Source of the DNA: Pegoplata infirma
Taxonomy: Eukaryota; Arthropoda; Insecta; Diptera; Anthomyiidae
Assembly: GCA_963921195.1 (NCBI GenBank)
Contig: OY992540.1
Coordinates: 135,768,694-135,832,693, forward strand
DNA length: 64,000 bases
Reading direction: 5' to 3'
Numbering within the stretch: the first letter of the stretch is position 1; each line of letters opens with the position of its first letter. Both the position numbers and the translations under genes were made by a program. Below the pieces are notes generated by a model. The model had not been told where the DNA came from, did no database searches, and saw only the letters and a list, made by a program, of their open reading frames with translations. Of this stretch, positions 57,331 through 64,000 are shown in pieces.

Positions 57331-57425
57331 TTGTAATGCAATTTTTTTAGAAAATTACTATCAGGTAACATTGTGGAGGGTATTCATAGATTCGACCAAG
57401 TCGAATTTAATTTTTCTACTTGTTA

Positions 57426-58597
57426 TGTTTAACTTTGTTTTATTAAAAATACAAAATTTTAACTTTTAAAATATTTTAATTCGTTCAGGAGTTACAGCTC
57501 GTCAAAGTGGTTACATATAAAAAAAAAAATTCCGCTAGGGGGCGTTATAAGCAAATAAAAAATGCCAAAAAGCAAAATAATAAATTAAAAAACAATATAT
57601 CTGCAAAGCTTGGTAAAAAATTCCAGTGGATCTCAAAACTGCCCAAAATCTATTAGGATATTTTAAAAATATCTCCTTTTCGTAGTAAAAGTTGTTACAG
57701 TTTCTTTGTTTTTTCATGTGCACGGGCAAGTACGGGCATCCATTTTTTATTGAATAAGTTAGAGTAATAAATACTTAACATCCTCTGTTTAATAGATCCC
57801 GTCACAAACCGTCACTTTTTTAGTTCTATTCTATCAAATATAAAAAAGATCGAAATATTGTGTGTTTGCAAAACTGCTCCTAAAAACAAAGTATTCGACC
57901 AAATAACCCGTTTTTTATATCGTTTCATTTGAATTAATATACCTTTCAAACGACACTAAAAAAATAATGATCGGTTGCATAGTTTGCCTGAAATTCAATT
58001 TAAAAGATGATATATATTTTTTTAATTTTAACTTTTTTCAGCAGACTGAAAAATTGCCAACTTTGGGTGGCTCTATAATTCATAATTTTTATCCGATTTC
58101 AAAAATGTTTTTGGATTCATAATCAGTGAGGAGTTTTCAATCAGATGTAATCATTCATTTTATCAAATTCTTCTGTCAATTTTTGGATTTTTGCAACGCT
58201 TTTAGGGAAAAGGCGCCACAGTGCGGCGATCAAAGTTTTGGATTTTAGGAAATTAAAAAAAAAATAAAAATAAATGTCTTTCGACACATCATATCTATTA
58301 ATTTTAATGCGCTGAACACGAATATCAAAAAAATTAAAATCGGTCAAATTGCTTTCGATATATCACTGTTTGAAATTTGCAAAAAATTACGTTTTTTTTT
58401 TTCATATATGAAAAAACTGTAATTTTTTGAACGTATACGTTCAAGAAATTTCAAAATAAAAATCTCAAAATTTCTTTCCCTTGACCTTTTTATAAAGCTA
58501 GCGTCAAACTTTTTATGTATTTATTTGAGTCGAATCCGATAATTTTAACCCATAGCTCCCTTCGATCAGTTTTTTTTTTAGAAATTTTTTATTAAAA
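57426..58597. other. gene-free stretch
   Basis: AT-rich non-coding DNA. It has the look of an old degraded repeat but no bounded feature. This is the left flank of the LINE insertion. Confidence 0.4.
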
Positions 58598-58821
58598 ACT
58601 ATACTTTAGTAGAAGGGCGACATGGGTTAAAATGTTGTGATTTGGCTTAAATTAAGTTTAAATGAAAATTTGTCTCAAGTCAGTGAAAAAAAATTAAGAT
58701 TTTTTTTTTTACAATTTTTTGAACATTGGAAAAAACACCCTTTTCAGAAATTGTTTGGCAAATTTTAAATGGCGATGTTCCGAAAACTGCTTAACCGATT
58801 TAGAAGGTTTTTGACCCCATA
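58598..58821. repeat. 224-bp direct repeat, left (target duplication)
   Basis: Identical to 60311-60533 except for one T in a homopolymer (11 against 10). Sequence continuity shows that the left flank runs into this copy and the right flank runs out of the other. This is the pattern of a target-site duplication around 58822-60310. Confidence 0.88.
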
Positions 58822-60322
58822 CCATCAACATGGTTTTCAAAAAAACCACAGTACCTCAACAGCCTTGACAGAAATCACCACTAGCATATCAAACGGTCTA
58901 AATCAGCACGCACCGTGTCATCGTACCGTCCTTGTGGCTCTTGATCTTTCAAAAGCTTTCGACACAGTGTGTCACACCACGTTACTAAACGATTTAATTG
59001 AATCTTCACTTCCAGTTTTTGCAAAACGTTGGCTCAGCAATTACCTTAATGGCAGGCAATCCTATGTGGAGTTTCGTAATGGCAAGTCTCAGTACAGAAA
59101 GGTTAAACAGGGTGTCCCACAAGGCGGAGTGCTATCACCACTTCTGTTTAATTATTATATATCTAAGCTACCCGCTCCTCCCGAAGGTATACGAGTAGTC
59201 TCTTACGCTGACGACTGCTCAATTTTTGCATCAGGTAGTAACATCAAGCTTCTCTGCAGAAATATAAACACGTATCTGGTATCGCTAACAAACTTTTTCC
59301 GTCTTCGTAACCTCAAACTCTCTACAGACAAATCAACCTCCACTTTGTTTACCACTTGGACTAGAGAAGTGAACCAACGACTTAACATTGTTGCAGATGG
59401 CAATCGAATTCCTACTGTTACCCGCCCAAAAATACTAGGTGTCACGTTCGATAGCCTTTTAACGTTCTCGCCACATTCCTCCACAGTTCGTAACCGTTTG
59501 AGGGGCCGCAACAACGTTCTAAAAGCACTTGCTGGAAGTACATGGGGCAAAGAAAAAGAAACGCTTCTCGCTACGTATAAGACAATTGGTCGCTCAATAA
59601 TAAATTACGCCGCACCAGTTTGGACCCCCTTTATCAGCAACACGCAATGGCAAACTCTACAAACAACACAGAATGCAGCTCTTCGTACAATCACTGGATG
59701 CCACCTCATGACCAACGAAGATCATTTACATGATGAATCAAAACTGCTTAAGGTCAAAGAACACAACGAACTTCTTACAAAACAATTTTATCTGGCATGT
59801 CATAAAACAAATCACCCTAATCACCATATTCTAAATTTGGACCTCCCCCCAAGGAGGGTAAAAAACGACATTCGTTTTTACAATGATATCACAAGCAGAT
59901 ATATTGACGGAGAAACCCTCACCCAAGAATCGTACAAATTAAAAATCGGTCTCATTCATCAAGATGCTGTTCGCGAGGCCTGTGAAAACCGAACACCAAA
60001 TATAGTTCTGGGCGGTCGTCCGCCTCCCATTGATGACTCTGAGTCACAGCTACCAAGGAAAACCAGATGTACACTTGCCCAGCTTCGTTCCGACAGATGC
60101 CGATTACTAAATAACTACATGGCACGCATAGACGAAAATGTTTCAGATGTATGCCCGATTTGCGCCCATACTCCTCACAACACATCACACCTTTTTAGTT
60201 GTCCGGCCAATCCAACAACTCTCCAACCGTTGTCATTATGGACCGACCCAGCCGAAGCTGCTCGTTTTTTGGGCTTGGATCTGCAAGACTTTTTTTTTAC
60301 TATATACTATACTATACTTTAG
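58769..60322 (+). CDS. 5'-truncated LINE reverse transcriptase (jockey/CR1-like)
   Basis: A 517-codon frame. Residues 19 onward are a reverse transcriptase missing its N-terminal fingers: QHGFQKNHST at 20-29, motif A VALDLSKAFD at 56-65, motif B GVPQGGVLSP at 115-124 and the catalytic YADD at 146-149. A C-terminal C462-x2-C465...H470...H474...C478 finger follows. There is no endonuclease and no RNase H, which fits jockey- or CR1-type elements cut at the 5' end. The first 17 residues and last three (Thr-Ile-Leu, then TAG) come from the flanking duplication, so the ATG is accidental. Codon use is GC-richer than the surroundings. No stop or frameshift interrupts it, but with the N-terminal part of the domain absent it is unlikely to make a working enzyme. 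Confidence 0.85.
   Translation: MAMFRKLLNRFRRFLTPYHQHGFQKNHSTSTALTEITTSISNGLNQHAPCHRTVLVALDLSKAFDTVCHTTLLNDLIESSLPVFAKRWLSNYLNGRQSYVEFRNGKSQYRKVKQGVPQGGVLSPLLFNYYISKLPAPPEGIRVVSYADDCSIFASGSNIKLLCRNINTYLVSLTNFFRLRNLKLSTDKSTSTLFTTWTREVNQRLNIVADGNRIPTVTRPKILGVTFDSLLTFSPHSSTVRNRLRGRNNVLKALAGSTWGKEKETLLATYKTIGRSIINYAAPVWTPFISNTQWQTLQTTQNAALRTITGCHLMTNEDHLHDESKLLKVKEHNELLTKQFYLACHKTNHPNHHILNLDLPPRRVKNDIRFYNDITSRYIDGETLTQESYKLKIGLIHQDAVREACENRTPNIVLGGRPPPIDDSESQLPRKTRCTLAQLRSDRCRLLNNYMARIDENVSDVCPICAHTPHNTSHLFSCPANPTTLQPLSLWTDPAEAARFLGLDLQDFFFTIYYTIL
58822..60310 (+). mobile_element. 1,489-bp LINE fragment between 224-bp duplications
   Basis: The inserted part between the two repeats. The left junction falls within the reverse transcriptase domain; the right end is a short ACTAT-rich tail (TACTATATACTATACTAT) directly after the coding region. 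5' truncation and a simple-sequence 3' tail are typical of target-primed reverse transcription. Confidence 0.82.
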
Positions 60323-60533
60323 TAGAAGGGCGACATGGGTTAAAATGTTGTGATTTGGCTTAAATTAAGTTTAAATGAAAATTTGTCTCAAGTCAGTGAA
60401 AAAAAATTAAGATTTTTTTTTTACAATTTTTTGAACATTGGAAAAAACACCCTTTTCAGAAATTGTTTGGCAAATTTTAAATGGCGATGTTCCGAAAACT
60501 GCTTAACCGATTTAGAAGGTTTTTGACCCCATA
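60311..60533. repeat. 223-bp direct repeat, right (target duplication)
   Basis: Second copy of 58598-58821. Its right end continues naturally as GACCCCATAAGGTATATATA, which matches the GACCCCATAAAGTATATATA phrase of the dispersed family at 56249. This shows that the right-hand copy adjoins the original flank. Confidence 0.88.
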
Positions 60534-60972
60534 AGGTATATATATTCATAATCCCCGATCGATTTTAAGACATTCTAGCGATGCTCGTCTGTCTGTCTGT
60601 GGAAATGGTGATCACGGCCAAAATATTACACGGAGTTGACTGAAACTTAACATATTTATTGGAAGTTCTCCCGAGAAGTTTGGTATTGCATTTGAGCGAT
60701 ATCGCTTCAGCGGTTCAAAAGTTATATACGAAAATGTAAGGACACCTCAAAAATTTTAGTGCATTCAACATAACCTAAAGATACAAAATGCTTTAATTCG
60801 GCTGCTGGTTGACATATGTCAACATAATTGAACACTATTTTCACAAGTACGAACATATTTTTTGACAAAAAATAATTTCCTTTTAAATAGAGTTTTTTGC
60901 AATAATCTTTTAGAAATTGTGGAGAGTATCACTACATTCGGCAAGGCCGAATTTAACTTTTTACTTGTTTTT
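60534..60972. repeat. partial copy of the ACCCTCCAC...GTGGAGGGT family
   Basis: Runs from GGTATATATATTCATAATCC through GATCGATTTTAAGACATTC and GTCTGTCTGTCTG to the right end GTGGAGAGTATCACTACATT plus CGGCAAGGCCGAATTTAAC and a T-rich tail. The LINE insertion lies directly upstream. Confidence 0.65.
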
Positions 60973-61015
60973 TTTTTTTTACTTTTTAATTTTTCAAAAA
61001 TAGTCTTCAGCACAT

Positions 61016-61040
61016 AGGTTAGGTAGGTTAGGTTAGGTTG
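61016..61040. repeat. AGGTT/AACCT tail of the LINE
   Basis: AGGTTAGGTAGGTTAGGTTA and GGTTG on the + strand. It is the 3' terminal simple repeat of the - strand LINE. It resembles the insect TTAGG telomere repeat only in sequence; its position is that of a LINE tail. Confidence 0.75.
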
Positions 61041-61123
61041 TAAGTGGCTGCTGACGTTTTACGTCAACACACGTAGACTCTGAGGTCCATTGTGATACCA
61101 CGGGACCGTAATAGGTTTCCCTA

Positions 61124-64000
61124 CTAGTCCCTGTCGTTAAACCATTTTGAGCTTCTTATAAAACTCCTTAGATGTTGAATTTTGACATCCAACAAATCAG
61201 AAAGATCGTACAGCTCCCTAGATCCCAGTGAAGCAAGTCTCTGACCAGAAAGTGCCGGGCAATGGCAAATAAAGTGTTCGATAGTTTCCAACTCCTCTTC
61301 ATCCATGCAACTTCGGCAAAAGTCATTCGACGGCACATTTAACCGCTCTGCGTGCTTCCCTATAAGACAGTGTCCGGTAATTATAGAAACCACCGTCGAA
61401 ATCTCTCCTCTTGGAAGCGATATCAGCTCACTTGTGCGCCCCAGATTAAGAGAAGGCCAAATCAGTCGTGTTGTCTCACACGTCCATCCATTTGCCCATC
61501 TTTGATTAGTCTCCGTCGCAGAACAAAGCCGTAGGTTTTGCTTGCAAGTTTCTAGAGGCATACCAACACATTCCAATTCTGTTGGAACCTGTAAGGTAGT
61601 TCCTAGTCTTGCAAGCTCATCGGCTTTGCAATTCCCTGGAATGTCTCTGTGCCCTGGGACCCATATGAGTCGTATGTTAAACTGCTTGGCCATCTCATTT
61701 AAAGACGTGCGGCAGTTAAGGGCAGATCTTGTTTTCAGAAACATTGAATCCAGGGACTTGACCGCGGCTTGACTGTCAGTATAGATGTTGACTGCGGTTG
61801 TAGACAAGACATTGCAGCTCAACCAGTCAGCCACTTCCTTTATTGCCAGCATCTCTGCCTGGTAAACACTGCAATGATCTGGCAATCTACGAGCCAGGCT
61901 CAATCCAAGCTCTTCCGAATAGACCCCAAAGCCCACTTGTTCGTGCAGCCTCGATCCATCTGTGTAAAAATTTATGGTAGCTCCACTTCCCGGAGTATCC
62001 CCCATCCAAGACTCCCTGGATGGTATCATAGTGGTAAAGTGGCGCTCAAAGAGGCTCAAAGAGGGAGCACAATCCACATTTTGTGGTATTGTTATCTTTT
62101 TCAAGATCGCGCTATGGCCACAATCGCTGCTCCTCCATTGCAGCGTGCTATTAAGTCGAATTGCCGACGCAGCTGCATACTGCCTACCCAATATGTCCAA
62201 GGGTATCAGGTGAAGGAGGATTTCTAATGCAGCCGTAGGTGTAGTACGAAGAGCACCAGTGATGCACATTGAGGCCATTCTCTGTACCTTCGTGATAAAG
62301 ACACAGTTCGCTTTTGTTTCTAAAGCAGGCCACCAGACAATGATTCCATACAGCAAAATTGGACGCACCACTGCTGTATAGATCCAATGAACGACTTGAG
62401 GGCTAAAACCCCATCGTTTTCCAATGGCCCTTTTACAGGAATACAAAGCAATCGTTGCTTTTCTCACCCGTTCCTCAATATTACGCCTGAAATTCAGCTT
62501 CCTATCTAGAAATACTCCAAGATACTTGGCTCCATCTGAGAAGGTGATTTCAGTACCGTCCAGAGAAATAGGATTGAAAGCGGGAATCTTATTTTTCCTT
62601 GTAAATAAAACAAGCTCTGTTTTACTAGGATTAACTCCTAGACCACAGTCTCTTGCCCATTTAGACAGATCTTTCAGAGAACCCTGAAGAATGTCCCGCA
62701 ATGTTGTCAGATGCTTCCCCTTTACCGCTATCGCGACATCGTCAGCATATGCGACAACATGACAACCACGTGCTTCTAGAGATAGTAGCATTGAATTTAG
62801 TGCCAGGTTCCAAAGAAGCGGCGAAAGAACACCTCCTTGTGGTGTGCCCCTATTGACAAATCGAGATATGACGGACGCTCCCAATTCAGACGTTATACGT
62901 CTACTGGCAAGTAGGCTTTCCACCATTAAAACGATTTCACGCTTTACTCCCAGACCAGACAATGCCAATATTATCGATTCTGGGATGACATTATTAAAAG
63001 CCCCCTCAATATCAAGAAAGGCCACCATAGTGTACTCCTTTACCGAAAGCGATCTCTCGATGGTACCAACGAGCTCATGAAGAGCTGTTTCCGTTGATCG
63101 TCCCTTGCTGTATGCATGTTGCTTTGTCGAAAGCAACCTCGGGTCAATCACTCTACGCAAATATGAGTCTATCATTCGTTCCATTGTCTTTAACAAAAAA
63201 GAAGACAGACTAATTGGTCTGAAATCCTTCGGAGCTGTGTGGGAACTTTTCCCAGCCTTCGGGATAAATACGACTCTGGTATCCCTCCATTTTAAAGGAA
63301 TATACGACCAGTTGATGCATGCTGTGTATAGATTATACAGCAACGGGGCTATATAGTCCAACACTTGCTGCAACTCAGCCGGGATTTTACCATCAGGTCC
63401 CGGGGATTTATAGGGCCTGAAGCTTTTTATCGCCCAGATTAATGTTGGCATATTTATTATTTCCGAAGCAATTTCAGATGCTTGGGCGTCAGAACGTTCC
63501 AAAGCTTGAAACGGCGTCATGGAATTGCCCGGAAAATGCGTGTTTAAAAGGAGATCCAGCGACTCTCCACTGGAGGAAGACCACACCCCATTAGGATCTT
63601 TCAGGTATCCTAGGGTGCAAGGAGAAGAAGCCAGAACCTTGCGCAGCCTGGATGCCTCAGAAACGTCTTCTATGTTTCCACAGAAGTTTTTCCAAGAATC
63701 ACATTTTGCATTTCTGATCATCTTTTTATAACTCTTAAGTTGCAGCCTGTATGCAGACCAGTCCTCGTCCGCTCTTGAAAATTTAGCCTTATTAAAGAGC
63801 TTTCTGCAGGAATCTCTGCTCGTCTGCAACTCATTTGACCACCAAGGTGGCTTTTTTTTCCCTCTAGGCTTTGCAGAAGGGCAAGACGCATCCAGGCACC
63901 TATTACAAACATTTGTTATATGGTCAACCAGACAGTCAATTTCCGCTAAACTATGCGGTTCAGATAGGGGTACTTCATCCAAAAGCAAAGAAAAAGTCTC
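61124..64000 (-). CDS. LINE reverse transcriptase-RNase H polyprotein (5' partial)
   Basis: Open without interruption from the window edge to TAG at 61124-61126: 959 codons including the stop. Numbered from the Leu at 63988: linker with a WWSNEL motif (49-54), reverse transcriptase with FRPISL (256-261), motif A FLDIEGAFNN (324-333), motif B GTPQGG (381-386) and YADD (414-417). RNase H has its four acidic residues Asp677, Glu712, Asp738 and Asp790 within TDGS, AEM, YTDS and KADELA. A Cys-His finger is C891-x2-C894-x10-H905-x4-C910. RNase H after the reverse transcriptase separates it from jockey/CR1 and points to the I, R1 or LOA group. It copies element RNA into DNA at the target site. All catalytic residues are intact, so this copy may be competent if its left part is. 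The frame continues past the edge, so no start can be given. Confidence 0.9.
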   Translation of the reverse strand, partial: ETFSLLLDEVPLSEPHSLAEIDCLVDHITNVCNRCLDASCPSAKPRGKKKPPWWSNELQTSRDSCRKLFNKAKFSRADEDWSAYRLQLKSYKKMIRNAKCDSWKNFCGNIEDVSEASRLRKVLASSPCTLGYLKDPNGVWSSSSGESLDLLLNTHFPGNSMTPFQALERSDAQASEIASEIINMPTLIWAIKSFRPYKSPGPDGKIPAELQQVLDYIAPLLYNLYTACINWSYIPLKWRDTRVVFIPKAGKSSHTAPKDFRPISLSSFLLKTMERMIDSYLRRVIDPRLLSTKQHAYSKGRSTETALHELVGTIERSLSVKEYTMVAFLDIEGAFNNVIPESIILALSGLGVKREIVLMVESLLASRRITSELGASVISRFVNRGTPQGGVLSPLLWNLALNSMLLSLEARGCHVVAYADDVAIAVKGKHLTTLRDILQGSLKDLSKWARDCGLGVNPSKTELVLFTRKNKIPAFNPISLDGTEITFSDGAKYLGVFLDRKLNFRRNIEERVRKATIALYSCKRAIGKRWGFSPQVVHWIYTAVVRPILLYGIIVWWPALETKANCVFITKVQRMASMCITGALRTTPTAALEILLHLIPLDILGRQYAAASAIRLNSTLQWRSSDCGHSAILKKITIPQNVDCAPSLSLFERHFTTMIPSRESWMGDTPGSGATINFYTDGSRLHEQVGFGVYSEELGLSLARRLPDHCSVYQAEMLAIKEVADWLSCNVLSTTAVNIYTDSQAAVKSLDSMFLKTRSALNCRTSLNEMAKQFNIRLIWVPGHRDIPGNCKADELARLGTTLQVPTELECVGMPLETCKQNLRLCSATETNQRWANGWTCETTRLIWPSLNLGRTSELISLPRGEISTVVSIITGHCLIGKHAERLNVPSNDFCRSCMDEEELETIEHFICHCPALSGQRLASLGSRELYDLSDLLDVKIQHLRSFIRSSKWFNDRD

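Larger units (their letters stand above)
56168..57425. mobile_element. most complete copy of the ACCCTCCAC...GTGGAGGGT family
   Basis: The left end ATACCCTCCACTC leads into GTTTGTCATTCCATTTGTAA, then ATATTGGTCTAGGACCCCAT and a GTCC/GTCT array. The right end is GTGGAGGGTATTCATAGATT, then CGACCAAGTCGAATTT and a T-rich CTACTTGTT tail. ACCCTCCAC and GTGGAGGGT are inverted. Fragments occur at 11400, 13905, 26291, 31918, 37320, 42611, 49831, 54241 and 60534. The right part includes the local duplication 57008-57330. Superfamily not determined. Confidence 0.65.
61016..64000 (-). mobile_element. LINE (I/R1/LOA-like), 5' part outside the window
   Basis: Lies on the - strand. Contains the reverse transcriptase-RNase H ORF, a roughly 100-bp 3' UTR and, at the 3' end, CAACCTAACCTAACCTACCT followed by AACCT (61016-61040), an AACCT repeat. 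It abuts the T-rich tail of the neighbouring dispersed element. The endonuclease domain and any ORF1 should lie to the right of 64000. Confidence 0.85.

Noticed and set aside
58598..60533. LTR retrotransposon or Penelope-like element with 224-bp terminal repeats
   Set aside because: The reverse transcriptase is of the jockey/CR1 type with no gag, protease, integrase or GIY-YIG region. The repeats lack LTR TG...CA ends, and they continue as native flanking sequence on opposite sides.
61016..61040. Interstitial telomeric repeat
   Set aside because: Only about five degenerate units, placed exactly where a LINE 3' tail belongs.
61305..63731. Many + strand frames opposite the LINE polyprotein
   Set aside because: They are antisense shadows of the long - strand coding region.

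Overview
The window looks like a piece of a higher-fly (brachyceran dipteran) nuclear genome. It is very AT-rich, with few genes, short spliced exons, fly-type LINE retrotransposons and dense non-autonomous DNA transposons. The species cannot be named from sequence alone. There are only two host genes. A compact two-exon gene on the + strand (3272-3684) encodes a 103-aa HIG1-domain protein of the HIGD2A/Rcf1 type, a small inner-mitochondrial-membrane factor of respiratory complex IV. A larger gene on the - strand (45798-53715) shows its last two coding exons, joined in frame across a 3.8-kb intron. They give 1,382 residues of an acidic, Asn/Gln-rich protein that I do not recognise. Its first exon or exons lie to the right of 53715 and were not found.

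Two LINE-type sequences sit at the right end. At 58598-60533 a 5'-truncated reverse-transcriptase fragment lies between near-identical 224/223-bp direct repeats, which read as an unusually long target-site duplication. At 61016-64000 (- strand) a second LINE carries an uninterrupted reverse transcriptase plus RNase H ORF that runs off the window edge. Its 3' tail is an AACCT/AGGTT repeat.

Most of the rest, especially 4-26 kb, is layered DNA-transposon debris whose boundaries can be read to the base. Seven hAT-like elements have 8-bp target duplications (7909-8208, 8230-9339, 10110-11554, 11846-12352, 17493-18576, 18687-24868, 25193-26043), and an eighth (19297-21664) is nested in the 18687-24868 element. 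Several carry short palindromic words repeated near their ends. Two exactly 600-bp PIF/Harbinger-like elements have TWA duplications (14989-15588, 20133-20732). A family with CCCAGCAAAA ends occurs four times. Many near-palindromic foldback elements are present, including a large one inside the host-gene intron at 50040-51765.

The order of events can partly be read. In 18687-24868 a Harbinger-like element sits inside one hAT element, which sits inside another. At 7901-8216 a 300-bp element interrupts a sequence whose uninterrupted duplicate is still present at 9424-9540. The remaining gene-free stretches (about 26.3-28.9, 29.5-33.1, 33.6-36.7, 38.7-44.7 and 55.2-58.6 kb) are A/T-rich non-coding DNA with scattered repeat fragments. 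I found no CRISPR array, rRNA gene, convincing functional tRNA gene or bacterial-type operon, and no coordinated multi-gene system. The unusual content is the transposon architecture.
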